A DNA stretch of 24,393 nucleotides from contig CATYJU010000030.1 in assembly GCA_958407995.1 (NCBI GenBank), positions 1-24,393 on the forward strand. The letters are read 5' to 3'. Position 1 is the stretch's first letter; the number at the start of each line of letters is the position of its first letter. Below, piece by piece: positions 1 to 7,896 of the stretch. Source of the DNA: an uncultured Collinsella sp. Its GTDB lineage: Bacteria > Actinomycetota > Coriobacteriia > Coriobacteriales > Coriobacteriaceae. Both the position numbers and the translations under genes were made by a program. The notes under the pieces are model-generated. The model searched no databases and had not been told where the DNA came from. It saw only the letters and a list, made by a program, of their open reading frames with translations.

Positions 1-257
1 TGGTCACCCTCGGCCGCGGCTACGCGTGGCTGGACACCGGCACCATGGAGAGCCTCCACGAGGCCGCGGAGTTCGTCCGCGCCGTGGAGCACTCCCAGGA
101 CCTGCCGGTCTCGGTCCCCGAGGAGATCGCCTGGGAGAACGGCTGGATCACGACCGCCGAGCTGGAGGAGGCCGCCAAGGCCTACGGCAAGTCGGTCTAC
201 GGGCAGCACCTGAAGAAGGTCGCCGCCGGCGAGATCGTCAACAGCCCGCGCGATTAA
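1..257 (+). CDS. rfbA: Glucose-1-phosphate thymidylyltransferase, C-terminal part
   Basis: This is the 3' end of an RmlA/RfbA gene whose start lies left of the window; the reading frame is open from base 3. RmlA makes dTDP-glucose from dTTP and glucose-1-phosphate, the first step of dTDP-L-rhamnose synthesis in the cytoplasm. The visible stretch GRGYAWLDTGTMESL, followed by PEEIAWENGWIT, matches the conserved C-terminal block of the family (usual form GRGxAWLDTGT...S...PEEIA). The catalytic N-terminal nucleotide-binding region is outside the window. rfbB and the fused rfbC-rfbD follow, with an acetyltransferase inserted between, so the pathway is complete here apart from the missing front of this gene. 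Base composition is very GC-rich. The assignment is firm from family motifs. Confidence 0.93.
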   Translation, partial: VTLGRGYAWLDTGTMESLHEAAEFVRAVEHSQDLPVSVPEEIAWENGWITTAELEEAAKAYGKSVYGQHLKKVAAGEIVNSPRD

Positions 258-270
258 GGATGATGCGACA

Positions 271-803
271 ATGAATGACTTCATCAAGAGTGATTTGGTT
301 AGATATGGATTCGAGCCCCGTTTTTGGGGTTTCCTGAACCAATATTTGAGAAATAGGGCTTTTCGCTGGCAGGTTGCTTTTCGGCTCGTTAATTCTCGTG
401 GGGTTGAAAGATTCTGGGGGGGGTGCTCTGGCTGTTTCGCAATAGGCGGGATTTCAAGATAGACCGGGCGACGCAGATTGGCCGCGGGCTGTACATTGGA
501 CACGACGGCCCTGTTGTCATCAATCCCACTGCGGTAATTGGGAACAACGTTAACCTTTCGCAATTTACCACCATCGGTTCTAATGAGGGAAAGGCAGCGA
601 CAATTGGGGATAACGTCTACATCGGTCCTGGGGTTTGCATAGTTGAGGATGTGGTGATTGGGTCTAACGTCACAATCGGCGCTGGTAGTGTCGTTACGAA
701 GGATATTCCTGACAATGCTACGGCAGCGGGTAATTACGCCAAGGTTCTCAATTTTGACAACCCTGGAAGGTACGTTAAGCGCAGGTGGACGGAAGATTCT
801 TAG
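271..803 (+). pseudogene. Serine acetyltransferase-like hexapeptide O-acetyltransferase, frameshifted in a G8 tract
   Basis: The ATG at 271, with AAGGA about ten bases upstream, opens MNDFIKSDLVRYG, a typical N-terminus of polysaccharide acetyltransferases related to CysE/EpsE/WcaB. The frame is lost at the G8 run at 416-423. The rest continues in the next frame to a stop at 801-803. It has left-handed beta-helix hexapeptide repeats, the IGRGLYIGHDG block with the likely catalytic His, and INPTAVIGNNVNLSQ. One extra G (or two fewer) would join both parts into a normal 177-residue enzyme. The family moves acetyl from acetyl-CoA to a sugar hydroxyl, so here it would decorate the polysaccharide. 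As read, only a short N-terminal peptide is made, unless the downstream part starts at the GTG at 423, which directly follows the G-run. The cause could be a true null, a phase-variable switch or a homopolymer read error. It is AT-richer than the flanking rml genes. Confidence 0.85.
416..423 (+). repeat. G8 homopolymer inside the acetyltransferase
   Basis: This is a run of eight G residues at exactly the point where the acetyltransferase reading frame breaks. Mononucleotide G tracts of this length are known slippage sites and switch surface-structure genes on and off in several bacteria. G9 or G6 would be in frame and G8 is out of frame. Whether it varies in this organism cannot be told from one sequence. 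Confidence 0.9.
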
Positions 804-838
804 GTTAATCCACTTAGTTTTCTTTAGGAGATTTTTTA

Positions 839-1861
839 GTGAATAGCATGCTTTGTGAACCCAGGAACATCATCGTCACGGGCGGCTGCGGCTTCATCGG
901 CAGCAACTTCGTGCACTACGTCGTGGACAACCACCCGGGCGTCCACGTGACCGTCCTGGACAAGCTGACCTACGCCGGCAACCCCGAGAACATCGCCGGG
1001 CTGCCCTCGGACCGCGTGGAGCTCGTCGTGGGCGACATCTGCGACGCCGGGCTGCTGGACAGGCTGGTCCCCGGCCACGACGCCATCGTGCACTACGCCG
1101 CCGAGAGCCACAACGACAACTCCATCGCCGACCCCGAGCCGTTCCTGCGCACCAACGTGGAGGGCACCTTCCGCCTGCTGGAGGCCGTCCGCAAGCACGG
1201 CGTCCGCTACCACCACGTCTCCACCGACGAGGTCTACGGCGACCTGGCGCTCGACGACCCGGCGAAGTTCACCGAGGAGACGCCCTATAAGCCCTGCTCC
1301 CCGTACAGCTCGACGAAGGCGTCCTCCGACATGCTCGTGCGCGCCTGGACCCGCACCTACGGCCTGCGCACCACGATCTCCAACTGCTCCAACAACTACG
1401 GCCCCTACCAGCACGTGGAGAAGTTCATCCCCAGGCAGATCACCAACATCATCGACGGCGTGCGCCCCAAGCTCTACGGCCGCGGCGAGAACGTCCGCGA
1501 CTGGATCCACACCGAGGACCACTCCTCGGCCGTCTGGGACATCCTCACGAAGGGCCGCACGGGGGAGACCTACCTCATCGGCGCCGACGGCGAGAAGAAC
1601 AACATCACGGTCCTGCGCATGATACTCACGGCCATGGGCCGCGACCCCGAGGACTTCGACTGGGTCGCCGACCGCCCCGGCCACGACCGCCGCTACGCCA
1701 TCGACAGCACGAAGCTCCAGCGCGAGCTCGGCTGGAGGCCGGCCCACACCGACTTCGCCGAGGGCCTGAAGCAGACGATCGACTGGTACGTCGAGAACGA
1801 GTCCTGGTGGCGCCCGGCCAAGGAGGCCACCGAGGCGCGCTACCGCGCACAGGGCCAGTAG
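839..1861 (+). CDS. rfbB: dTDP-glucose 4,6-dehydratase
   Basis: This cytoplasmic NAD-dependent enzyme converts dTDP-glucose to dTDP-4-keto-6-deoxyglucose, step two of dTDP-rhamnose synthesis. It is an extended short-chain dehydrogenase of 340 residues, the usual family length. The nucleotide-binding TGGCGFIG lies at residues 14-21. The TDEVYGD block with catalytic Asp/Glu is at 129-135, and the YSSTK active-site Tyr/Lys pair at 156-160. The start is GTG at 839, chosen because AGGAG sits at 826-830 at good spacing; the in-frame ATG at 848 is a less likely alternative. The gene follows the broken acetyltransferase by 35 bases and precedes the rfbCD fusion by 13, so the set is probably cotranscribed. 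GC content is very high, in contrast to the acetyltransferase just before it. The identification is firm. Confidence 0.96.
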   Translation: MNSMLCEPRNIIVTGGCGFIGSNFVHYVVDNHPGVHVTVLDKLTYAGNPENIAGLPSDRVELVVGDICDAGLLDRLVPGHDAIVHYAAESHNDNSIADPEPFLRTNVEGTFRLLEAVRKHGVRYHHVSTDEVYGDLALDDPAKFTEETPYKPCSPYSSTKASSDMLVRAWTRTYGLRTTISNCSNNYGPYQHVEKFIPRQITNIIDGVRPKLYGRGENVRDWIHTEDHSSAVWDILTKGRTGETYLIGADGEKNNITVLRMILTAMGRDPEDFDWVADRPGHDRRYAIDSTKLQRELGWRPAHTDFAEGLKQTIDWYVENESWWRPAKEATEARYRAQGQ

Positions 1862-1874
1862 GAGGGGGAGTTAC

Positions 1875-3335
1875 ATGGCAGACATCGCATTCGAGAAGGA
1901 CCTGACCGTCGCCGAGACCGGCATCGGGGGCCTCAAGGTCGTCGACCTCGCCGTCCACGGCGACTCGCGCGGCTGGTTCAAGGAGAACTGGCAGCGCGCC
2001 AAGATGTGCGCCCTGGGCATCCCGGACCTCAAGGTCGTCCAGAACAACGTCTCCTACAACGAGAAGAGGGGCGTCACCCGCGGCATCCACGCCGAGCCCT
2101 GGGACAAGTTCATCTCCGTGGCCCGCGGCTCGGTCTTCGGCGCCTGGGTGGACCTGCGCGAGGGCAGCGAGACCTTCGGCAGGGTGTTCACCTGCACACT
2201 GGACCCGAGCAAGGCCATCTACGTCCCGCGCGGCGTGGGCAACTCCTTCCAGGCACTGGAGGACGGCACCGCCTACACCTACCTGGTGGACGCCCACTGG
2301 TCACTGGAGCTCAAGAGGACCTACACCTTCGTGAACCTCGCCGACCCCGAGCTCGCCATCGAGTGGCCGATCCCGCTCGCCGAGGCCACCGTCTCCGAGG
2401 CGGACAAAAACCACCCGATGCTGAAGGACGTCGTCCCCATGGCGCCGAAGCGCACGCTCGTCACCGGCTGCGACGGCCAGCTGGGCCGCGCGGTGCGCGC
2501 GCTCGCCGGGGAGCGCGGCGTCGCCAAGGACTTCGACTTCTGCGACATCGACACCTTCGACATGTCCGACCCGGAGGCCTACTCAAAATACGACTGGTCG
2601 CTCTACGGCACGGTCATCAACTGCGGCGCCTACACGGCGGTCGACAGGGCCGAGACCCCCGAGGGCCGCGTGACCGCCTGGAAGGCCAACGCCACCGGCC
2701 CCGCCCTTCTGGCCCGCACCTGCGCCGGGCACGGGATCACGCTCGTCCACGTGTCCTCCGACTACGTCTTCGACGGCACCGCTGAGGTCCATACCGAGGA
2801 CGAGCCCTTCAGCCCGCTGTCCGTCTACGGCCAGACCAAGGCCGCCGGCGACATCGCCGTGGCCGGCTGCCCGCGCCACTATATCATGCGCAGCTCCTGG
2901 GTCATCGGCGAGGGACACAACTTCGTGAAGACGATGAAGGGGCTGTCCGACCGCGTCGCCGACCCCGAGGATAAGCTCACGCAGGTCTCGGTCGTGGACG
3001 ACCAGCTGGGCCGCCTGACCTTCACGCGCGACATGGCCGGGGCCATCTTCCACGTGCTGGGGACGCACGCCCCCTACGGCACCTACGACTGCACCGGCTC
3101 CGGCGCCGTGAAGAGCTGGGCGGACATCGCCCGAGCCGTCTTCGACGCCGCCAACGGCAACGGCGACAGGGTCGTGCCGGTGTCGACCGCCGACTACTAC
3201 GCGAACGCCGCGGGCCCCGTCGCCCCGCGCCCGGTCCACTCCGCGCTCGGCCTGTCCAAGCTCGAGTCGGTCGGCTTCCATATGCCCGACTGGGAGGAAG
3301 AGCTCTCTTGTTACTTAGAAGCACCTGGAGTGTAG
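1875..3335 (+). CDS. rfbCD: Fused dTDP-4-dehydrorhamnose 3,5-epimerase / dTDP-4-dehydrorhamnose reductase
   Basis: This single 486-residue polypeptide carries the last two steps of dTDP-L-rhamnose synthesis. Residues 1 to about 188 are an RmlC-type cupin epimerase: RGIH at 69-72 carries the family's catalytic His, and IYVPRGVGNSFQAL at 115-128 is the family's conserved block. Residues from about 191 are an RmlD reductase: TGCDGQLG at 197-204 binds the NAD(P)H cofactor, VSSDYVFDG lies near 293-301, and the active-site Tyr and Lys are in YGQTK at 318-322. The linker is short (KDVVPMAPKR). The ATG at 1875 follows a GGAGGGGGAG ribosome binding site. Fusion would place epimerase and reductase in fixed stoichiometry. 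Composition turns AT-richer in the last dozen codons, just before the glycosyltransferase, which may mark a recombination joint. I am sure of both domains. Confidence 0.94.
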   Translation: MADIAFEKDLTVAETGIGGLKVVDLAVHGDSRGWFKENWQRAKMCALGIPDLKVVQNNVSYNEKRGVTRGIHAEPWDKFISVARGSVFGAWVDLREGSETFGRVFTCTLDPSKAIYVPRGVGNSFQALEDGTAYTYLVDAHWSLELKRTYTFVNLADPELAIEWPIPLAEATVSEADKNHPMLKDVVPMAPKRTLVTGCDGQLGRAVRALAGERGVAKDFDFCDIDTFDMSDPEAYSKYDWSLYGTVINCGAYTAVDRAETPEGRVTAWKANATGPALLARTCAGHGITLVHVSSDYVFDGTAEVHTEDEPFSPLSVYGQTKAAGDIAVAGCPRHYIMRSSWVIGEGHNFVKTMKGLSDRVADPEDKLTQVSVVDDQLGRLTFTRDMAGAIFHVLGTHAPYGTYDCTGSGAVKSWADIARAVFDAANGNGDRVVPVSTADYYANAAGPVAPRPVHSALGLSKLESVGFHMPDWEEELSCYLEAPGV

Positions 3336-3336
3336 A

Positions 3337-4314
3337 ATGCCTGAAATTAGCGTTGTCGTTCCTATATATAATGTATTTTCATATCTTCAGAAATGCGTGG
3401 AATCTGTTCTGGTACAGTCCTTCGAGGATTTTGAGTTGCTGCTTATCGACGACGGGTCTACTGATGGCTCTGGGGAGCTTGCGGATAAACTGGCTGTCGA
3501 TGATGCCCGTGTCAAAGTTTTCCATAAAACCAACGGTGGGCTTTCTGATGCACGTAATTACGGAGTTAAGCATGCAATAGGAAAGTATGTTACTTTCATT
3601 GATTCAGATGACTGGATTGAGGAATCTTATCTTGAATATCTCTACTCTTTACTTGTGGGGAACGATGCGGACATCTCGACTTGTTATTTTAATAAGTGCC
3701 TAGGTGATAAGAGATATCCTTGGCGGCGCCCAAGTGCTGAGGCTCTTGTTATGGATAGCAAAGAGGCGTTATTGTCCCTTCTATATCAGGAGCGGATTAA
3801 TGTATGCGCTCCTTGTAAGCTTTACAGAGTGGAGCTTACAAGGAGCGGGATTAAGTATCCCGTAGGCAAGCATTATGAAGATGTGGATACGACGTGGCGC
3901 TTTATTGCAGAGTCGAGCAAAGTTGCTGTTGGACAGCAACCACTTTATAACTACGTTATGCGCCAAGGTTCTATTGTTCATCAGGTAAGCAATAGCATAT
4001 TCGATCGTTCCGACCTTGCTTTGGATGCTTATGAGGGTTTGGATGCTCTTGGCGATGCTGATATAAGTATGGCGGCTGAGCGTTACCTTGTTTTTCATTA
4101 TCTTAGTGTCCTTCGTTCAATTGATTTGAACAGTCGAGATCATCTCCTGCGCGCAAAGACACTATCTGATACCGTAAAAGAACACTCTCTACGTGTTCTA
4201 TCCAATTCACGTACTCCACGCAGGGATAGGGTAGCTCTTTATGCGTTGCGATTTGGTCTTCACTTTTATCGTTTCGCCTGGAATGCATATTGCAAGCTGC
4301 GAGAGGATAGATAA
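3337..4314 (+). CDS. Family 2 glycosyltransferase
   Basis: This is a GT-A fold family 2 glycosyltransferase of 325 residues that adds a sugar to the lipid-linked repeat unit at the inner face of the membrane. The N-terminus ISVVVPIYNVFSYLQKC and the block LLLIDDGSTDGSG are the classic GT2 nucleotide-sugar motifs. KTNGGLSDARN follows, then FIDSDDW with the DxD-type metal site at about residues 88-92. The C-terminal half is less conserved and sets acceptor choice. The start is one base after the rfbCD stop, with GGAG in the end of that gene, so translation is probably coupled. The gene is markedly AT-richer than rfbBCD, as is common for exchanged glycosyltransferase modules. The sugar donor cannot be told from sequence; rhamnose is plausible given the neighbours. 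Confidence 0.88.
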   Translation: MPEISVVVPIYNVFSYLQKCVESVLVQSFEDFELLLIDDGSTDGSGELADKLAVDDARVKVFHKTNGGLSDARNYGVKHAIGKYVTFIDSDDWIEESYLEYLYSLLVGNDADISTCYFNKCLGDKRYPWRRPSAEALVMDSKEALLSLLYQERINVCAPCKLYRVELTRSGIKYPVGKHYEDVDTTWRFIAESSKVAVGQQPLYNYVMRQGSIVHQVSNSIFDRSDLALDAYEGLDALGDADISMAAERYLVFHYLSVLRSIDLNSRDHLLRAKTLSDTVKEHSLRVLSNSRTPRRDRVALYALRFGLHFYRFAWNAYCKLREDR

Positions 4315-4477
4315 AAAGACTTCATTTTGCTCGTGCGGGTGGCAATTGTGCCCAGGGGATTGGTTTTGATTTGGGCACCGTCATGTTTTTCGGAATATCT
4401 TCCTCATAGGCGTAATCCAATCTGCAGGCTTAATTTATTTGAAAACAGGGGAGATATCGACTTTTTTGGAGGATAAA

Positions 4478-5290
4478 ATGGCGGATATTCCAAGGATAAT
4501 TCACTATTGCTGGTTTGGTGGCTCTCCTCTTGGCCCAAATGAATTGAGCTGCATTGAATCTTGGAAAAAATATCTTCCTGGATACGAAATAAAGTGCTGG
4601 AATGAGAGTAATTTTGATATTGACTGTTGCGCCTATGTTAGGGAGGCCTTCAGTGCGCAAAAGTGGGCTTTTGTTTCTGATTATGCGCGATTCAAAATCT
4701 TGTATGAATATGGTGGACTTTATTTCGATACCGATGTTGAGCTCGTTAAGTCAATCGATGATTTGCTATCAAAAGGACCCTTTCTAGGTTTTGAAACTGA
4801 TTATGGAAACATGACTTCTTCTAATATGGAAGACGGGCTTGTTATGGCGGTAAATCCTGGTCTTGGTATGGGATGTACACCGGGTCTTCCTATATATCGG
4901 CAAGTTCTCGATTCATATGAATCGAGTAGTTTTTTGCTGGCTGACGGCGATTTCGATAGAACAACTGTTGTTTACCGAACAACTAAAATTCTCGAAAGCT
5001 TCGGTCTGAATAAAACTAAGGGAATGCAAGAAGTTGCGGGTATTTCGATTTATCCGTCTGAGTATTTCAACCCAAAAAACCATTTGACTGGTGAAGTCAA
5101 TTTTACTGATAACACCCGGTCAATACATCATTTTAAGATGTCGTGGTTTACCCCTCAGGAGAAGTTCCAACATTCCGTTAACCGATGGCTGTTGATGCAC
5201 GGCGTAGAAGAAACGCCGGCAAAGATTATTTCTGTAGCGCTCTCTTTGGACATTAAGCGTGTGATCAGGCGTCTTAAGAAAAAGAAATAG
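4478..5290 (+). CDS. GT32-type glycosyltransferase (DXD sugar-binding domain)
   Basis: This 270-residue protein is of the capsular-polysaccharide glycosyltransferase group with a DXD sugar-binding region (GT32-like). IPRIIHYCWFGG at the N-terminus is the family signature. SDYARFKILYEYGGLYFDTD at about residues 67-86 holds the DTD metal and nucleotide-sugar site. The C-terminus is rich in Lys/Arg, which fits membrane association. I chose the ATG at 4478 because GGAGG lies at 4468-4472; the in-frame TTG at 4439 has no such support. A 163-base gap separates it from the previous gene and holds only a weak 7-bp hairpin. Low GC matches the preceding gene. The general role is secure, donor and acceptor are unknown. 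Related family members transfer galactose, mannose or GlcNAc. Confidence 0.88.
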   Translation: MADIPRIIHYCWFGGSPLGPNELSCIESWKKYLPGYEIKCWNESNFDIDCCAYVREAFSAQKWAFVSDYARFKILYEYGGLYFDTDVELVKSIDDLLSKGPFLGFETDYGNMTSSNMEDGLVMAVNPGLGMGCTPGLPIYRQVLDSYESSSFLLADGDFDRTTVVYRTTKILESFGLNKTKGMQEVAGISIYPSEYFNPKNHLTGEVNFTDNTRSIHHFKMSWFTPQEKFQHSVNRWLLMHGVEETPAKIISVALSLDIKRVIRRLKKKK

Positions 5291-5332
5291 AAAACTAAGC
5301 AACATTATTTGCCTTTATCGAACTGGTGTGCA

Positions 5333-6481
5333 ATGAAAACAGTAAGTATAATGACATGGTATTCATATGAGAACTACGGCAGTGTGCTTCAGGCGGTTGC
5401 CTTGAATCGCGTGATAAGCGATTTGGGCTATAAAGCGGTCGACATTGCATACGATCCCAGTTTCGGACGAGCAACTCATGAGGGTTCTCGACTGAACTTT
5501 GTCAGTAAAGCTATCAGGAAAATTGCTAATAATGCGCGCGGCACATTCCCAGCTAACTCTACAGATAAGTCACAGCTTTTCAATAGTTTCGTTTCACGAT
5601 TCTTGACTCTAACAGATGACCTTGAATCGAAGGAAGCGCTCTCGCTGTTTTCTAATTGCTTTGATGCTTATGTCTGCGGTAGTGATCAGATATGGTCTCC
5701 TCGCTGCTTCGACTCGTCGTATTATCTGGATTTCGTTGCAGATAGCCAACGCATGGTCGCCTATGCCCCGAGTTTTGGATGTGATTCATTAGAGCCATTT
5801 TCTTCCGGGGATCAGATAGCTTCTTTACTTCGAAGATTCAATTCCATCGGAGTTAGGGAAGCGAGCGCGGTCGATATCGTTGAGAAGTGCACCGGTCGTA
5901 AACCTCCGGTTGTTTTGGATCCGACTCTGCTCCTAGAGGGAAAAGAGTGGGAAAGGTTCGCTACTCAAATTAGCGAGAATGAACCCTACTGTCTGATCTA
6001 TCTTCTCGGATCTGATAATTGCAACTTAAAATGTGCTCAGGAAATCGCTCGAGCAAATGGGCTCAGGCCGGTGCTTGTTCCCGTTTTCAAACGTGACCAA
6101 AAACTGGATTATTGCGCTCGCTTTCCTATTGGCCCCGCGGAGTTCCTCTCATTGGTGTCTCATGCGAATCTCGTCTGTACCGACTCTTTTCACGGCATGG
6201 TTTTTTCGACTATTTTTCAGAAGGATTTTATCGCCTTCGAGCGGTTCGACCCTAACAGCAGTGATTCGCAGAACACTCGCATATATAGCTTCCTTGAGAT
6301 GGCCGGGGCCGAAGATGCCCTCTTGCCGCGCCACGAGCTTGGCGAATGGGAAAAACATGTCGGGGGGTCTCTCGATTATTCCTATATAAACCGGCGTATC
6401 GAGGCGAAAAGGAGCGAGTCTATCGGCTACCTTCGTTCTGCTTTGGCGCGGGCAACGGCGGATAGGGCTGGTGATCACTAG
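5333..6481 (+). CDS. Polysaccharide pyruvyl transferase family protein
   Basis: This 382-residue protein has the polysaccharide pyruvyl transferase fold (PF04230; CsaB, WcaK and EpsO are relatives). Such enzymes transfer enolpyruvyl from phosphoenolpyruvate to form a pyruvate ketal on a sugar, giving the polymer a negative charge. Visible family marks are the N-terminal YENYGSVLQAVAL, VCGSDQIWSP, IGVREASAVDIVE, PVVLDPTLLL and the C-terminal TDSFHGMVFS with its conserved His. The ATG at 5333 is preferred over the in-frame TTG at 5309, since the fold begins at MKTVSIMTWYSYENYG, although no strong ribosome site is seen. The stop TAG shares its last base with the GTG start of the flippase, so the two are translationally coupled. 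Some members of this family act as something other than ketal-forming enzymes, so the exact modification is inferred. Confidence 0.87.
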   Translation: MKTVSIMTWYSYENYGSVLQAVALNRVISDLGYKAVDIAYDPSFGRATHEGSRLNFVSKAIRKIANNARGTFPANSTDKSQLFNSFVSRFLTLTDDLESKEALSLFSNCFDAYVCGSDQIWSPRCFDSSYYLDFVADSQRMVAYAPSFGCDSLEPFSSGDQIASLLRRFNSIGVREASAVDIVEKCTGRKPPVVLDPTLLLEGKEWERFATQISENEPYCLIYLLGSDNCNLKCAQEIARANGLRPVLVPVFKRDQKLDYCARFPIGPAEFLSLVSHANLVCTDSFHGMVFSTIFQKDFIAFERFDPNSSDSQNTRIYSFLEMAGAEDALLPRHELGEWEKHVGGSLDYSYINRRIEAKRSESIGYLRSALARATADRAGDH

Positions 6482-7896
6482 TGGCGGGCTATCGTTCCTT
6501 TGCCAAGAACGTCGGTCTTCTGACTCTCGCGAACTTCGGAACTAAGATCCTCAGCTTCCTCTTGGTGCCACTGTACACGAGCGTGCTCACTACCAACGAG
6601 TATGGCACCTACGACATTGCCGTCACTACGATTGGCGTACTTGTCCCGTTGCTGACGCAGAACGTCGTTGACGCGGTCCTGCGCTTCTCGATGGACAAGA
6701 ACGTCGACAAGGGCGGGGTCTTGAGCATTGGCATCAAACATTTCCTAATTTCGCTTGTTCCGGTCGTTTTGGTGCTTATCGCCAACTCCGTCTTTGGTGT
6801 CTCCCCCGTGCTCGTCGAGCTCAGTCCCCTCGTCTTGCTTCTCTATGTGAGCCAGGCACTCTCGGGCATCGTCCTCTACTATGTCCGCGGTATCAACAGG
6901 TTCACTGATATCGCCGTCTCGAGCGTGATGTGCAGCGCTCTGATTATCGGTTGCAACATCGTCTTCCTTGTTGTCTTTCAGTGGGGTCTTTCCGGGTATT
7001 TCCTTGCGAATATCGTCGGGCCACTTCTTCAGTGCGTCTATCTGCTGATGCGGCTCAAACTGCACGGTGTCAATCCGTTCCGCGTCGATAAACAGCTCGA
7101 ACACGAGATGCTTATCTACAGCCGTCCTATGATGGCTAACTCTATTTCTTGGTGGGTCACCAACGTCTCGGACCGCTATGTCGTGACGTTCTTCTGCGGC
7201 GTTGCTGCGAACGGCATCTACTCCGTGGCGTCGAAGATTCCCAGTATCCTTAGCATCGTGCAGACAGTGGTAGGGCAGGCATGGACGATTTCCGCTGTCG
7301 AGGAGTTCGATCCAGAGGACTCTAACGGCTTCTTCTCGAACATGTACGCCGCATATAACTGTGCGATGGTCGTCGTCTGTTCCTTCATCATCGCATGCAA
7401 CCTGCTGCTCGCGAGGATTCTCTATGCGAAAGAGTTCTACGCGGCGTGGCAGTACGCGCCCTTCCTGACAATCTCCATCGTTTTCGGTGCGCTCGCCGGG
7501 TACGTGGGAGGAGTTCTCGCCGCCGTCAAGGACTCCAAGGAGTTTGCGCGTTCCTCGGTCGTCGGCGCTGTCGTGAATATCGCGCTGAACATTTTAACAG
7601 TGCCTTTCATAGGGGCGCTTGGCGCCGCTGTCGCCACGTTCGTGAGCTATTGGGTGACATGGTTCATGAGAGTACAGAAGCTCAAGAGCTATATGAGAAT
7701 CAGGATCAACATCATTAGAGACTACGTTTCCTATGCTCTGCTTGTGCTACAGGCGGTTCTGTTCTTCACACCGCTCAGCCTCGTGGCGGTTCATTCCTGC
7801 GAGGCCGTGCTCGTCGTTATCATCGTCGTCCTCTACCGTAGAGAAGTTTTCGCGGTGCTTCGCAAGGGGCGCTCGGTCGTCAAGAAGGGAAAGTGA
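6481..7896 (+). CDS. wzx: Wzx-type oligosaccharide flippase
   Basis: This is an integral membrane protein of 471 residues in the polysaccharide-export (MOP/MATE-like) group that flips the lipid-linked repeat unit across the cytoplasmic membrane. The opening SFAKNVGLLTLANFGTKILS, then LVPLYTSVLTTNEYGTYDIA, is the usual start of these proteins. About a dozen to fourteen hydrophobic segments follow, for example FLISLVPVVLVLIANSVFG and FGALAGYVGGVLAAVK. The start is GTG at 6481, overlapping the previous stop. The 3' end overlaps the following GT2 start (GTG at 7893). A polymerase gene lies further on, which fits a Wzx/Wzy pathway. The fold assignment is strong; the symbol rests on context. Confidence 0.9.
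   Translation: MAGYRSFAKNVGLLTLANFGTKILSFLLVPLYTSVLTTNEYGTYDIAVTTIGVLVPLLTQNVVDAVLRFSMDKNVDKGGVLSIGIKHFLISLVPVVLVLIANSVFGVSPVLVELSPLVLLLYVSQALSGIVLYYVRGINRFTDIAVSSVMCSALIIGCNIVFLVVFQWGLSGYFLANIVGPLLQCVYLLMRLKLHGVNPFRVDKQLEHEMLIYSRPMMANSISWWVTNVSDRYVVTFFCGVAANGIYSVASKIPSILSIVQTVVGQAWTISAVEEFDPEDSNGFFSNMYAAYNCAMVVVCSFIIACNLLLARILYAKEFYAAWQYAPFLTISIVFGALAGYVGGVLAAVKDSKEFARSSVVGAVVNIALNILTVPFIGALGAAVATFVSYWVTWFMRVQKLKSYMRIRINIIRDYVSYALLVLQAVLFFTPLSLVAVHSCEAVLVVIIVVLYRREVFAVLRKGRSVVKKGK

Noticed and set aside
836..1747. Long minus-strand frame of 303 codons opposite rfbB
   Set aside because: It is a Val/Ala/Gly/Asp-rich mirror of a GC-rich gene. rfbB on the + strand carries all family motifs.
4348..4378. 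GTGCCCA/TGGGCAC hairpin in the gap before the GT32 gene, as terminator
   Set aside because: Only 7 bp with a 17-base loop and no T-run directly after it.
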